A stretch of 64,000 nucleotides of DNA from Weissella confusa. GTDB taxonomy: Bacteria > Bacillota > Bacilli > Lactobacillales > Lactobacillaceae. Shown here one piece after another: positions 17,684 through 27,454 of this stretch (position 1 is its first letter; the number at the start of each line of letters is the position of its first letter). The translations under genes were made by a program, and so were the position numbers. The notes beneath the pieces were generated by a model, which was not told where the DNA came from, ran no database searches, and saw only the letters and a list, made by a program, of their open reading frames with translations. Location: contig JQAY01000004.1 of the NCBI GenBank assembly GCA_001436895.1, positions 1-64,000 of the forward strand, given 5' to 3'.

Positions 17684-17724
17684 TGGTATAGACCAATTAT
17701 AGACCAATTCCTATACCAATTCAA
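17684..17724 (-). promoter_or_regulatory. nagB promoter with NagR/YvoA-type (dre) operators
   Basis: Minus-strand -35 TTGAAT (17719-17724), 17-nt spacer, perfect -10 TATAAT (17696-17701). Overlapping it are a complete palindromic TGGTCTATACCA (17684-17695) and, in the spacer, a second site made of TGGTATAG and TTGGTCTATA halves. TGGTCTAGACCA-like sites are bound by GntR/HutC repressors NagR/YvoA and released by glucosamine-6-P or GlcNAc-6-P. No nagR gene is in the window. Confidence 0.85.
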
Positions 17725-17769
17725 CTCAGAAAGTCATTTTTATGTTTGAGAATTTGTTTTCCGGTGGAT

Positions 17770-18010
17770 GTAAATCCGTGTCAGACTAGAACATCTCGGC
17801 TGCTGTGGCTGGGGGCGCCCCACGTATAGAACCGGACATGGCTAAACCTGTGGGGGTAATACTTAGGGGTTTTACCCCTTAGTATTACGGAGGGTAAAGG
17901 TGTACGCTGCAACGCAGTGGACTCCGCCTCCCACGGTTTTGACATGTCCGGTTTAGTGGGCCAAAAGAAGCCCCCAGCCACTCCGACCAGAGGTCGGACA
18001 CTCGCACAAA
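17770..18010. other. Highly structured non-coding element, unclassified
   Basis: About 240 bp with nested complementary arms. 17805-17816 GTGGCTGGGGGC pairs perfectly with 17970-17981. 17831-17840 ACCGGACATG pairs with 17943-17952. AAACC/GTGGG (from 17844) pairs with 17930-17939. Inside are two more hairpins: GTAATACT with AGTATTAC (17856-17888), and CTGC with GCAG (about 17907-17915). The result is a rod ending in a three-way junction. A further CCGACC/GGTCGG hairpin lies at 17983-17997. It is more G+C-rich than its surroundings. An 80-codon minus-strand reading frame covers it, but its composition (Trp, Cys, Pro, His-rich) and lack of a ribosome site argue against a protein. Could be an RNA gene or a dispersed repeat; strand unknown. 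Confidence 0.6.
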
Positions 18011-18026
18011 CTACACACCACAAACT

Positions 18027-18070
18027 AAAAGACCTGATGTCAGGAATTCCCCTAACATCAGGTCTTTAAT
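18027..18070 (-). terminator. Terminator after thrS (bidirectional)
   Basis: AAGACCTGATGT/ACATCAGGTCTT stem with a 13-nt loop and A/T runs on both sides. Confidence 0.9.
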
Positions 18071-18079
18071 CGTTAATTA

Positions 18080-20056
18080 TTATCCCTTAACGGCCTTTTC
18101 CAATGTCTCCATTGCACGTGAGTGACGTGCAATATCTGACATCAACTCTGCTTCAAAGGCATCAACAGACTTTGACTTCGTGTCCGTTGAACCGAAGCGA
18201 CGAATCGTAACCGTATTGTTGTTAACTTCTTCATCACCGATAACCAACGTGTAAGGAACCTTAGACGTTTGGGCATCGCGAATCAAGTAACCCAACTTTT
18301 CGTTGCGATCTTCGTATTCGGCACGGATACCTTGCTTGATCAAACGATCAGCCAAGTCCTTAGCGAACTTACCGTGGGCATCACGGTTAACAGGAATGAT
18401 ACGTACTTGGTGTGGTGCCAACCAAGTTGGGAACGCACCCTTGTACATTTCAGTCAAGTAAGCCGTGAAGCGCTCCATCGTAGAAATAATTCCACGGTGG
18501 ATCATAACTGGACGGTGCAATTCACCATCTGGTCCAACGTAAGTAACGTCGAAACGCTCAGGCAACAAGAAGTCCAATTGGATTGTAGACAAAGTCTCTT
18601 CTCCACCCAAAGCAGTCTTGATTTGAACGTCCAACTTTGGTCCGTAGAACGCAGCTTCACCTTCAGCTTCGAAGTAATCCAACTCCATGTCGTCCATGGC
18701 CTTCTTCAACATCGTTTGAGCCTTGTCCCACATGTCATCGTCATCGTAGTACTTTTCCGTGTTTTCAGGGTCACGGTATGACAAACGGAAACGGTAATCC
18801 GTGATATCAAAGTCAGCGTAAACATCGATCATCAAGCCCAAAATCTTCTTGAACTCGTCTTCGATTTGGTCTGGCATAACGAACGTGTGACCGTCGTTCA
18901 ACGTCATTTCACGAACACGTGACAAACCAGTCAAAGCACCTGACTTCTCGTAACGGTGCATCATTCCCAATTCAGCAATTCGGAATGGCAACTCACGGTA
19001 TGAACGTGGCTTGTGCTTGAACACCATGATGTGAGATGGGCAGTTCATTGGACGCAATTCCAAGAACTCGCCATCACCCATGTCCATAGGTGGGAACATG
19101 TCATCGCGGTAGTGATCCCAGTGACCTGATTGCTTGTACAAGTTCAAGTTTGACATGATTGGCGTGTAAACGTGTTGGTAACCGTCTTGCACTTCGCGGT
19201 CAACAATGTAACGCTCCAACGTACGACGGATTGCAGCACCGTTTGGCATCCAAACAGCCAAACCAGCACCAACTTCTTGAGACGTGAAGAACAAGTCTTG
19301 CTCTGCACCAATCTTACGGTGGTCACGTTCCTTAGCTTCTTCACGACGCTTCATTTCAGCATCCAAGTCTTCAGCCGTCCAGAATGCCGTTCCGTAGATA
19401 CGTTGCAACATTGGGTTTGAAGACTTTCCACGCCAGTAAGCACCAGCAACTGACGTCAACTTAAAGTGCTTAATCCAGTTCGTTGATGGTACCAAACCAC
19501 CACGATCCAATTCAACGTGCTCACCTTGCACAGCGATTGAGATGTGCTCATCGGCTGGCAAGTCGTTAATCAATTCAATCTTGTATGGATCGTTCTTGAA
19601 CATCTCCAAAGCTTCATCGCGCGTAATCTCACGAGAAACGATTGGCAAGTTTTCTGAAGCGATTTGCTTCATCATCTTTTCAATCTCAGGGAATTGCTCA
19701 GCTGAAATTTGGCTACCCTCAACCTTATCAGTATCGTAGTAGAAACCGTTATCGATGGCTGGACCAACACCGTAGTGAATTTGGTCTGGGTACAAACGGT
19801 TCAAAGCTTGTGCCAACAAGTGAGAAACAGAGTGACGCAACAATTGCAATCCTTCTGCATCATCCTTGGTAATCAATGAAAAGGCACCATCTTCTTGAAT
19901 GCCATCGTTCATACCAACGTAGTGACCGTTCAACTTACCTGAAACAGACTTCTTAGCCAATGACTTTGAAATACCGTTAGCAATTTCCAAAGGCGTTACG
20001 CCAGCTGGGAATTCCTTCACAGCACCGTCTGGGAATGTAATCTTTACATCTGCCAT
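18080..20056 (-). CDS. thrS: Threonyl-tRNA synthetase
   Basis: 658 residues from the ATG at 20056 ([11 protein letters not shown]), with AGGAG upstream. In-frame codons further upstream fall in the T-box leader and are not coding. Domains: N-terminal TGS (about 1-62), editing/SAD domain with the [11 protein letters not shown] and zinc-ligand region (65-225), class II catalytic core with motif 2 around [12 protein letters not shown] and zinc Cys, and the C-terminal anticodon-binding domain ([11 protein letters not shown] onward). Charges tRNA-Thr; controlled by the T-box upstream. Confidence 0.97.
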   Translation of the reverse strand: MADVKITFPDGAVKEFPAGVTPLEIANGISKSLAKKSVSGKLNGHYVGMNDGIQEDGAFSLITKDDAEGLQLLRHSVSHLLAQALNRLYPDQIHYGVGPAIDNGFYYDTDKVEGSQISAEQFPEIEKMMKQIASENLPIVSREITRDEALEMFKNDPYKIELINDLPADEHISIAVQGEHVELDRGGLVPSTNWIKHFKLTSVAGAYWRGKSSNPMLQRIYGTAFWTAEDLDAEMKRREEAKERDHRKIGAEQDLFFTSQEVGAGLAVWMPNGAAIRRTLERYIVDREVQDGYQHVYTPIMSNLNLYKQSGHWDHYRDDMFPPMDMGDGEFLELRPMNCPSHIMVFKHKPRSYRELPFRIAELGMMHRYEKSGALTGLSRVREMTLNDGHTFVMPDQIEDEFKKILGLMIDVYADFDITDYRFRLSYRDPENTEKYYDDDDMWDKAQTMLKKAMDDMELDYFEAEGEAAFYGPKLDVQIKTALGGEETLSTIQLDFLLPERFDVTYVGPDGELHRPVMIHRGIISTMERFTAYLTEMYKGAFPTWLAPHQVRIIPVNRDAHGKFAKDLADRLIKQGIRAEYEDRNEKLGYLIRDAQTSKVPYTLVIGDEEVNNNTVTIRRFGSTDTKSKSVDAFEAELMSDIARHSRAMETLEKAVKG

Positions 20057-20079
20057 ATTGTGTAATCTCCTATTTAATC

Positions 20080-20340
20080 TGCGTGCGACTTGACGCGCGA
20101 AAAACAAAAACGTCCCGTTACAACAATTATACTTGTCGTAACGGGACGTTTGCACGCGGTACCACCCGAATTCGAGAGGGTTCCCCCTCACCTCATCGTC
20201 CCTTAACGCGGGAAACGGAACTGGTTCACCAGTTCGCTTGGAAGTAGTACCGTTCAACGACCGTTATTTGCCTCCCACCAATGGCAAACTCTCTAAAAAC
20301 AATCTTGTTCAACGACTTATCTTCGTCAACGCTTTATTCT
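20080..20340 (-). promoter_or_regulatory. T-box leader (riboswitch) of thrS
   Basis: The minus strand carries the T-box core GGGTGGTACCGCGTG (20153-20167), which pairs with uncharged tRNA NCCA ends. It is followed by a terminator hairpin ACGTCCCGTTACG with its complement and a T run (20105-20151). Upstream are the Stem I/II/III region and a -10 TATAAT at 20346-20351. A likely specifier is ACT in GGTACTACTTCC, fitting threonine. Uncharged tRNA-Thr would favour the antiterminator and switch thrS on. Confidence 0.92.
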
Positions 20341-20396
20341 TAACTTATTATACTCGAAAACTAGAAAAATGAAACCCTTAACTATTGACGCAACGA

Positions 20397-21200
20397 TTAG
20401 TTAACGCCTTCCTCTTCGCCAGGGTTAAACCATGACGCGTGGGCATTTGTCTTTTGCACGGTTAGGTCGAAATAGTGGACAACCTTGTCTGGTGCATTAT
20501 GCCATTCCCACTTCTTGTCCAAAGATGCCTTCGTAATAATACGGTATTGCGTACTTGGGAATAAGCAACTAATAATGGTTAATTGTGGCGATTGTGTTTG
20601 ACGCAATACGTCAGTATCACCTTTGTTAACCAGAATTTGGCCCGTAACCTTATATTCATAAATGCCTGATCGATTGGCCATATAAATTGGCTGACCATTC
20701 AACCAATCACTGCCCTTCAACTGACCATCAACAAGGTAAGGCGCATCCTGATTCAGGCGCTCCTGTAAGGCAGAAAAGCCAGTTTTACCATCATTAAAAT
20801 TGTGGCTGGCCAAGCCGTAATTGCCTTGCCCCATGACGGGAACCTGGTCACCATCCGGATCATCTACCGTGCGATTAGCATAGTTCGCGCCGGCATCCAG
20901 ACCAACTTCACTGTATGCATTATCGAAAATTGGTTGCAAAATGCCTAGTAGCGGCATGCTAACGAACCCTTGCTTATGTAGTCCCTCATCGCGGTGTGTT
21001 TCCTTCATGACCCGGTCAACAATGGCTTGTCGTTCAGGTTGCGTGATTTTCTCATTTGACACCTTAACTCGTTGCTTCAATTCTTCTCGTTGAATGGTGC
21101 CCCGGATATTTAACGTATTCTCTTGATATCCGTAATAACCACCTGCTACGACGCCCCCTACCAAGACCGCCGGCACAACGCGCCGTATTAGCTTTCCCAT
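20397..21200 (-). CDS. srtA: Class A sortase
   Basis: 267 residues. N-terminal membrane anchor at about 7-27, then the sortase barrel. The catalytic His is in NYGLASHN (about residue 133), the Cys in LTIISCLFP (about 209) and the Arg in STQYRIITKA (about 217). The TLxTC consensus is TIISC here. It anchors LPxTG-type surface proteins to peptidoglycan. None of its substrates is in the window. Single gene; no clear terminator between it and the thrS leader. Confidence 0.9.
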   Translation of the reverse strand: MGKLIRRVVPAVLVGGVVAGGYYGYQENTLNIRGTIQREELKQRVKVSNEKITQPERQAIVDRVMKETHRDEGLHKQGFVSMPLLGILQPIFDNAYSEVGLDAGANYANRTVDDPDGDQVPVMGQGNYGLASHNFNDGKTGFSALQERLNQDAPYLVDGQLKGSDWLNGQPIYMANRSGIYEYKVTGQILVNKGDTDVLRQTQSPQLTIISCLFPSTQYRIITKASLDKKWEWHNAPDKVVHYFDLTVQKTNAHASWFNPGEEEGVN

Positions 21201-21292
21201 TAGGCGTCCTCCTCAAATGTTTAGTCATTCTATTCTAGTGCCAAAAGTAATTGCGGACAAGTTAATCAGTGGCAAATTACTTCTAAACGAAC

Positions 21293-21330
21293 AAAAAGAT
21301 TGGCTTCTGCGAGATGCCAATCTTTTTTTA
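21293..21330 (-). terminator. Terminator after first 86-residue gene
   Basis: AGATTGGC/GCCAATCT stem, A and T runs on both sides; may also act on the other strand. Confidence 0.85.
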
Positions 21331-21346
21331 ACTTTATTTGATTTAG

Positions 21347-21607
21347 TTATTGCAACGTTACGCCCGCTTCACGCGCTAGTTGTCGCAATTCAGAAGATTC
21401 CAAATGCAAATCCGAACGTAGTCGCCCAAATGAAATTCCCGGTTTGTTGGCGACACGATCTTGAATACGCTTGATTTGGCGCTCACGATACTCACTCTTG
21501 TGGGCACTTTCGTTTTCAACCGTCACGCTAAACTCTGATGCTGCAGACGTTGCAAAGGTATAGTTCAATTGTCCGACCCCTGTTGACATTGATGTAAAGT
21601 TAGCCAT
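21347..21607 (-). CDS. 86-residue protein, copy A of a tandem pair
   Basis: Not recognised. Polar N-terminus (MANFTSMSTGVGQLNY) of beta character, a basic middle (YRERQIKRIQDRV) and a C-terminal helical part (FGRLRSDLHLESSELRQLAREAGV) with a helix-turn-helix look. About 56 of 86 residues match the neighbouring copy at 21777-22037 with no gaps. It has its own strong ribosome site (GGGGGG), a TATAAT -10 at about 21661, and its own terminator, so it is an independent unit. Could be a small DNA- or RNA-binding protein; that is inference. Confidence 0.75.
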   Translation of the reverse strand: MANFTSMSTGVGQLNYTFATSAASEFSVTVENESAHKSEYRERQIKRIQDRVANKPGISFGRLRSDLHLESSELRQLAREAGVTLQ

Positions 21608-21728
21608 TAATAGCCCCCCAATAACCGTACATTGACGATGTTTTCTTTAAGATAGTTCTTATTATACTCTATTGTTCGTAAAAATGGGATTATTTGTTTC
21701 GGTTCACTGATTATCGTTCAGAAATAAA

Positions 21729-21772
21729 GAAAGAATCCGATGTTTCAGATAACGAAACATCGGATTCTTTAG
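21729..21772 (-). terminator. Terminator after second 86-residue gene
   Basis: AAGAATCCGATGTTTC/GAAACATCGGATTCTT perfect 16-bp stem with a short loop; strong. Confidence 0.92.
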
Positions 21773-21776
21773 TTAA

Positions 21777-22037
21777 TTATCGTAATTCAACGCCAGCTTC
21801 ACGTGCAAGTTGACGCAAATCAGCTGTTTCCAAATTCAAATCGGCACGCAAACGCGCGAACGTGATGTCCGGCTTAGTTGCCACACGATCACGAATACGC
21901 TTGATTTGTGCTTCACGGTAGTGGTTCGGACGACCACTTGCATTTTCTACCTTTACGCCAAACTCGGCGGCTGTTGATGTTGAAAATGAATAGTTCAACT
22001 TTCCGACACCAGTCGACATTGCTGAATAATCTGCCAT
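21777..22037 (-). CDS. 86-residue protein, copy B of a tandem pair
   Basis: Paralogue of the protein at 21347-21607: same length, same MSTGVGxLNYxFxT N-terminal motif, same YREAQIKRIRDRV basic helix and LRQLAREAGV end. GGGGGA ribosome site. It has a TATGAT -10-like element about 40-45 nt before the start. It has its own terminator, so the duplication kept complete transcription units. Function unknown. Confidence 0.75.
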   Translation of the reverse strand: MADYSAMSTGVGKLNYSFSTSTAAEFGVKVENASGRPNHYREAQIKRIRDRVATKPDITFARLRADLNLETADLRQLAREAGVELR

Positions 22038-22153
22038 AATGTTTCCCCCATATGACTATCTCTAATTTAGAAATATCATACAAGTCATATATGGCTGAAT
22101 TGTGATTTGTTTCTGAAGTCTAAAGAAGCAAATCTTGCCCGCGAAGTCAAATA

Positions 22154-22194
22154 TTAAAACCGGCAGCTGTAACGAAACAACTGCCGGTTTTAAT
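22154..22194 (-). terminator. Terminator after flavodoxin
   Basis: AAAACCGGCAG/CTGCCGGTTTT stem, flanked by A/T on both sides. Confidence 0.88.
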
Positions 22195-22205
22195 CATCAT
22201 GTTTA

Positions 22206-22658
22206 TTATGCGTTAGCCTTTTCAATCAAAGCCTTCGTAAATGCTTGCAACTCTTCAGTTGCTTCGACATCTGGGCTCAAGTTAACCTTAACACCATCGG
22301 CACCCTTAGTAGCACCTGACTTCTCAAATTGTTCTTCGAACTTGTCGATAGCAACGGCAAAGTCCTTACCGTAGAAGTCATCACCAGAACCTGAAACACC
22401 GTAGACAATACCCGTCAAATCAGCGTCTTCCAAGTCCTCAAAGAAGTCCAATGACTCATCAGGAACCGTTCCCTTATCAAACGTGTAAGGTACAACCACC
22501 ACGATATCAGTCTCATCAGCTGAAATGTCGTGTGGGTCAATCATTGAGATATCTTCCTTCGTAACTTCAACACCTTCTGATTCAAACGTGTCGATGATAA
22601 CGTCCGCAACATCTTCATTGTTACCAGTAATTGTAGCGTAAAATACACGAGCCTTCAT
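22206..22658 (-). CDS. Flavodoxin
   Basis: 150 residues, short-chain flavodoxin size. The FMN phosphate loop near residues 8-14 is ATITGNNED (classical T/S-x-T-G-N-T with N for T). The acidic 55-65 loop (PYTFDKGTVPDES) and GVSGSGDDFYG correspond to the 60s and 90s isoalloxazine loops. Very acidic, cytosolic, a low-potential electron carrier. It sits alone between mutL and the 86-residue pair. Confidence 0.9.
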   Translation of the reverse strand: MKARVFYATITGNNEDVADVIIDTFESEGVEVTKEDISMIDPHDISADETDIVVVVPYTFDKGTVPDESLDFFEDLEDADLTGIVYGVSGSGDDFYGKDFAVAIDKFEEQFEKSGATKGADGVKVNLSPDVEATEELQAFTKALIEKANA

Positions 22659-22735
22659 GATAATCTACCTCTTTTAAAATCTGTCATTTCGTATTTGTTG
22701 ATACAAGTATATTGCGAATACGAAACACTTTCAAA

Positions 22736-24733
22736 TTAAAAGGGGTGGTTATCATATTCAATCCATGATTCGTGTGAATCTTGAATACGCTTAAACATCT
22801 TTTGCATGTCCAACGTTGAGAACGTGACCAAGACTGGGCGTCCGTGTGGGCAGTTGTATGGGTTTTCTGAGTGTGACAATTGATCAATCAAGCCCTTGGC
22901 CTCAAAGTCATTCATTGACCAGTTAGCCTTGATTGAACGCTTGCAGGCCATCATAATGGCGGTACGCTCACGGAATTGGGCCGTCGTCAAATTACCATCA
23001 CGCAAAATCCAATCAACCATTTCACGAATCGTATCTTCTTCTTGCCCCTTCTCAAACCAGCCTGGGTGTTCACGGACAATCACCGCGTCATCCCAAAACG
23101 GCTCCAAATGCAAGCCAACCTTAGCCAACTCTGCTTCGTGGGATTGAATCTTCAAGATATCAATCTTAGGGTATTCCAATACGATTGGCACTAGCAACTT
23201 CTGCATTTCCATGCCGACCTTACCAATTTCCTCACGGTAGTATTCATACTTCACGCGCTCTTGGGCAGCGTGTTGGTCAATCAAGTACAAACCTTCTTCA
23301 GACTGGGCAAACAAGAATGTACCGTGCATTTGCCCAATATAATCGAGCTTTGGGAACTTTTGACCATGTTCATCAACAGCCGTGATGGTGTCGTCCTTCA
23401 AGTCTAGTGATTCTTGCTCAGCCGCCATCGTCACGCCCCCTTCATCAAAGGGGTTAACTGCATCGGCATCTTGATACTTTTCAGCGAATTCACTCACCGC
23501 CGTGCCTTCCAGTTCATCCGCATTATGCACCACAACCGGCGCGATATCATCAACGGAGAAGTTATCCGCCAACTTTTCATAATCCGCCGTCGACATAGGT
23601 GCTGGGTGATTGGCAGGTGTATCCGGCGCATATGAGCTAACATATGGCTTTGACGCTTCGTTTAGTTGCGCCAAGAACGCCTCGTCATTTTCAGCTGCGT
23701 TTTGCTCCTCGCCTAGATAGTTTTCATAGGCATTTGGAATCAAATTCTGGTTTGCAAAACGTTCCTTAACTGTGCGCTCAATCAAATCCATCAACTGGCT
23801 TTCCTTAGAAAGACGGACTTCATGTTTCTGCGGGTGCACGTTCACATCGACCAACAGTGGATCCATCGTGATTTGCAAAACCGCAATTGGGAAACGACCG
23901 ACCATCAACTTCGATCCATACCCCTTAACAAGCGCACGACTCAAGTTAAAGTTCTTGATATAACGTCCGTTAATCAAAATTGAAATGTATGAACGATTTG
24001 CACGCGTTAACTCGGGCAATGAAATATAACCATTTAATTCAAAGTCGTTGTCCTCAGCCTGAATTGCCAACATCTTACGAGCTTGTTGTACACCGTAAAT
24101 AGAAGCAATGACCTGTTGTAGATTGCCGTTACCTGCTGTACGCATTACTTCATTGCCGTTGTGTGATAGACGGAATGAAATATCAGGATAGCTCATCGCC
24201 AAACGATTAATGACATCGACAATTTGTGCTAATTCAGTTGATTGTGACTTCAAATACTTCAAACGCGCAGGCGTATTAAAGAACAGCTCTGACACTGTAA
24301 TGTCAGTTCCCTTACGTGCTCCCGTTCCGACTTCTTCAAGTAGTTCACCACCCTTGTAGTGAACACGCGTTCCTTGTGGTGCATCAGCAGTAGCCGTTTC
24401 TAGCACGACATCCGCAACTGACGCGATTGATGGCAACGCCTCACCACGGAACCCCAACGAGTGCACGCGGAACAAATCATTGCGTGACGTAATCTTAGAC
24501 GTCGCGTGGCGCAAGAACGCCTTTTGCACCTGGTCAGCCTCAATACCATCACCGTCGTCAATAATGCGAATCGACTTTACACCAGCTTCTTCAACTAGCA
24601 CGTCGATCTGATGACTATTGGCATCAATTGCATTTTCAACCAATTCTTTAACAACAGATGCAGGTCGTTCAATAACCTCACCGGCCGCAATTTGGTTAGC
24701 TAAAATATCTGATAATTCATGAATTTCTGCCAT
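22736..24733 (-). CDS. mutL: DNA mismatch repair protein MutL
   Basis: 665 residues. GHKL ATPase N-terminus: IAAGEVIERPASVVKELVEN with the catalytic Glu, DDGDGIE, GFRGEALPSIASV; then the transducer domain with NGRYIKN and DVNVHPQK. A linker at about 340-450 leads to the C-terminal dimerisation domain. The endonuclease motif DQHAAQER near 480 and the CPHGRP motif near the C-terminus suggest a MutL with latent endonuclease, as in most bacteria without MutH. Starts 15 nt after the mutS stop. Confidence 0.96.
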   Translation of the reverse strand: MAEIHELSDILANQIAAGEVIERPASVVKELVENAIDANSHQIDVLVEEAGVKSIRIIDDGDGIEADQVQKAFLRHATSKITSRNDLFRVHSLGFRGEALPSIASVADVVLETATADAPQGTRVHYKGGELLEEVGTGARKGTDITVSELFFNTPARLKYLKSQSTELAQIVDVINRLAMSYPDISFRLSHNGNEVMRTAGNGNLQQVIASIYGVQQARKMLAIQAEDNDFELNGYISLPELTRANRSYISILINGRYIKNFNLSRALVKGYGSKLMVGRFPIAVLQITMDPLLVDVNVHPQKHEVRLSKESQLMDLIERTVKERFANQNLIPNAYENYLGEEQNAAENDEAFLAQLNEASKPYVSSYAPDTPANHPAPMSTADYEKLADNFSVDDIAPVVVHNADELEGTAVSEFAEKYQDADAVNPFDEGGVTMAAEQESLDLKDDTITAVDEHGQKFPKLDYIGQMHGTFLFAQSEEGLYLIDQHAAQERVKYEYYREEIGKVGMEMQKLLVPIVLEYPKIDILKIQSHEAELAKVGLHLEPFWDDAVIVREHPGWFEKGQEEDTIREMVDWILRDGNLTTAQFRERTAIMMACKRSIKANWSMNDFEAKGLIDQLSHSENPYNCPHGRPVLVTFSTLDMQKMFKRIQDSHESWIEYDNHPF

Positions 24734-24748
24734 AACGCAGCCCTCTTA

Positions 24749-27382
24749 TTACTTCATTTGCTTTTGCCACTCATTTAGTTTCATCATCGCATCAAGTGGC
24801 GTCATCGTTGCGATGTTGGTTTGCTTAATCTCATCCAAAATGGCTTGTAGGGCTGGGTCAACCGCTGGCTCCAACGCAAACAAGTCAAGTTGCGTATCTT
24901 CTTCAACAACTTGTTCCGGTTCTGGTGCGACTGGCAATGCTACCGGTTCAGCCAATTTAGCTGACACTGGTTGTGGTTGCACTAACGTTTCTGAAATCGT
25001 GACATCTTGCGCTTCCAAGCTTGCCAAAATATCAGATGCACGGGCAATCAATGAGTCTGGCAAGCCAGCCAACTTCGCCACGTTAATACCGTAACTTTGG
25101 TCAGCTGGACCCGTCAAAACCTTGTGTGAAAAGACCAACTCACCATTTTCTTCCGTCGCACCAACGTGGACATTACGCAAATGATCAAGCTCATCTGACA
25201 ACGCCGTCAATTCATGATAGTGCGTTGAGAAAAGCGTCTTAGCCTTGGTGTTGTTGTGAACGTACTCAATGATTGCTTGAGCCAAAGCCATACCGTCATA
25301 CGTTGCCGTTCCGCGTCCCAACTCATCAAACAAAATCAATGAACGCTTCGTCGCATTTTGCAAAGCCGTGTTTGCTTCGGCCATTTCAACCATGAATGTT
25401 GAATTTCCCGAAATCAAATCGTCAGCCGCTCCAATACGAGTAAAGATTTGGTCGAAGATTGGTAGTTCCGCCTCACTAGCAGGGACATATGACCCGATTT
25501 GTGCCATCACGACCGTCAAGGCTAGTTGGCGCATGTACGTTGACTTACCAGACATGTTCGGCCCCGTAATCAACATAATCGTTTCGTCTTCATCCATGTA
25601 CACGTCGTTGGCAACGTATGATTGGTGACCCAATACCTTTTCAACCACAGGGTGGCGACCATCCTTGATAACCAACTTTTGGCTATCAACCAATGTTGGA
25701 CGCGTGAACTTATATTGTTCAGCTACCGTAGCAAGTGATTGCAACACGTCTAACTCAGCCAACGTTGGGGCCAGCTTTTGAATACGCGCAATGTTGTCCT
25801 TAATTTGGTCACGCACTTCCGTGAACAATTGGTATTCCAGATCGCTCGACTTCGTTTCAGCTTCCAGAATAATTTGCTCACGTTCCTTCAACTCAGGCGT
25901 AATGAAACGCTCCGCATTCGCCAACGTTTGCTTACGCGTGTAACGGTCAGGGTCAAGCTTACCAATGTTAGCCTTGGTGACTTCGATATAGTAACCAAAG
26001 ACCTTGTTGAAACCAATCTTTAATGTACTAATAGCAGTCGCTTCACGCTCTTTAGCTTCCAACTCAGCTAGCCACTTCTTACCACCCTTCATCACATCAC
26101 GATACTCATCCAAACGGCTGTTGTATCCTGAGCGAATCACACCACCATCAGTAACAGAAATTGGTGGTTCCTCGGCAATTGCCTTTGAAATCAAAATTTC
26201 GATATCTGAAACCGGATCCATGCGACGCAGCAAGTCACCAAAGACAGCTGGATCTAAATCACCAAGCGTCACCATGATATCCGGTACTTGGCGCAATGAA
26301 TTACGTAGTTGCAACAAGTCACGACCGTTAGCCGTACCATAAGCGACACGTCCAGCCAATCGTTCCAAATCGTAAACTGACTTCAACGTTTCTTGCAACG
26401 CCGCGCGTGAGAAGAAGTCCTTTAACAATTCACCAATCTTGTCATAGCGGGCCTCAATGGTCTCGCGATCCAGTAACGGTTGCTCCAACCATTGCTTCAA
26501 TGCACGACCACCCATGGCCGTCTTGGTATTATCCAACAACCACAACAACGTTCCTGAACGCTGTTGCGTACGCAAGTTAACCGTCAATTCCAGGTTTGCA
26601 CGTGAATTACGGTCTAGCTTTAAGTATTGGGCGATTTCGTAAGGCGTCGCCATCTGCAAGTGGTCCAGTGAGCGCTTTTGTGTCGTAAACAAATAAGCCA
26701 ACAAAATATCAGCCGCTTCTTTTTGTTCTGGCACTTCCAATTGTTGCGTCAAATATGACGTTTCCGCATTAGCCGGCCCTTCTTCTTGCTTTGAAACCAA
26801 GATTCCTAAGCTCGTGAGGTTGGCCATCAATTCATCAGGCAACTCAGCGTTCGTGACAATTTCCTTCGTCTCCAAACGGCTGATTTCATTCAATACACCG
26901 TTCGTTGCTGAAACTGACGTCGCCTTCACTTCACCAGTTGAAAGGTCCGCATAAGCCAATCCAAAACCACCAACCGGCGTCATTGATAAGCTGACCAAGT
27001 AGTTGTTTTCCTTGGCTGCATCCGCTGTATTACGCATGCGTGTTCCAGGTGTCACCAGTTGGACAACCTCACGGCGAACCATCCCCTCAGCTTCAGCTGG
27101 GTTTTCCATCTGCTCAACAACAGCAACCTTATAACCCTTATCAACCAGAATATCGATATAGTTTTGTGCGGCGTGGTGAGGCACACCCGCCATCGGAATT
27201 GGTTCAGCAGAATTCTTATTACGTTGCGTCAACGTCAACTCCAATAGTTGTGACCCTAACACCGCGTCATCATTAAACAATTCATAAAAATCACCGAGGC
27301 GATAAAACAAAAACGCATCAGGGTATTGCGCCTTGATTTCGTTATATTGTTTCATCATTGGTGTTTCTTTTGGCTTAGCCAT
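24749..27382 (-). CDS. mutS: DNA mismatch repair protein MutS
   Basis: 877 residues. N-terminal mismatch-reading motif [11 protein letters not shown] (usual F-x-E, here the FYR.GDFYE form), connector and lever domains, then the ATPase: Walker [16 protein letters not shown] (about 607), Walker [12 protein letters not shown] (about 685), STHYHEL, and a C-terminal segment with LDLFALEP resembling the beta-clamp motif. Works with MutL in the same operon. Confidence 0.97.
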   Translation of the reverse strand: MAKPKETPMMKQYNEIKAQYPDAFLFYRLGDFYELFNDDAVLGSQLLELTLTQRNKNSAEPIPMAGVPHHAAQNYIDILVDKGYKVAVVEQMENPAEAEGMVRREVVQLVTPGTRMRNTADAAKENNYLVSLSMTPVGGFGLAYADLSTGEVKATSVSATNGVLNEISRLETKEIVTNAELPDELMANLTSLGILVSKQEEGPANAETSYLTQQLEVPEQKEAADILLAYLFTTQKRSLDHLQMATPYEIAQYLKLDRNSRANLELTVNLRTQQRSGTLLWLLDNTKTAMGGRALKQWLEQPLLDRETIEARYDKIGELLKDFFSRAALQETLKSVYDLERLAGRVAYGTANGRDLLQLRNSLRQVPDIMVTLGDLDPAVFGDLLRRMDPVSDIEILISKAIAEEPPISVTDGGVIRSGYNSRLDEYRDVMKGGKKWLAELEAKEREATAISTLKIGFNKVFGYYIEVTKANIGKLDPDRYTRKQTLANAERFITPELKEREQIILEAETKSSDLEYQLFTEVRDQIKDNIARIQKLAPTLAELDVLQSLATVAEQYKFTRPTLVDSQKLVIKDGRHPVVEKVLGHQSYVANDVYMDEDETIMLITGPNMSGKSTYMRQLALTVVMAQIGSYVPASEAELPIFDQIFTRIGAADDLISGNSTFMVEMAEANTALQNATKRSLILFDELGRGTATYDGMALAQAIIEYVHNNTKAKTLFSTHYHELTALSDELDHLRNVHVGATEENGELVFSHKVLTGPADQSYGINVAKLAGLPDSLIARASDILASLEAQDVTISETLVQPQPVSAKLAEPVALPVAPEPEQVVEEDTQLDLFALEPAVDPALQAILDEIKQTNIATMTPLDAMMKLNEWQKQMK

Positions 27383-27412
27383 TATGCAAATTTTCCTTCC
27401 CCATCAAAATGT

Positions 27413-27454
27413 GCAAAAACGCCCACCGGTTCAGCGCCGGTAAGCGTTCATTTT
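27413..27454 (-). terminator. Terminator after the yqeG-to-yceD operon
   Basis: AACGC..ACCGG/CCGGT..GCGTT hairpin with T run on minus, right after the DUF177 stop. Confidence 0.85.

Noticed and set aside
17770-18010. 6S, tmRNA, RNase P or SRP RNA identity for the structured element
   Set aside because: No tmRNA tag frame or tRNA-like ends, no SRP GGAAG-type loop, no RNase P core motifs, and a three-way junction rather than the 6S rod; the better 6S candidate is at 57 kb.
17781-18023. 80-codon minus-strand reading frame over the structured element
   Set aside because: No ribosome site, odd composition (Trp, Cys, Pro, His-rich) and complete overlap with perfectly pairing arms; the base pairing explains the sequence better than a protein.
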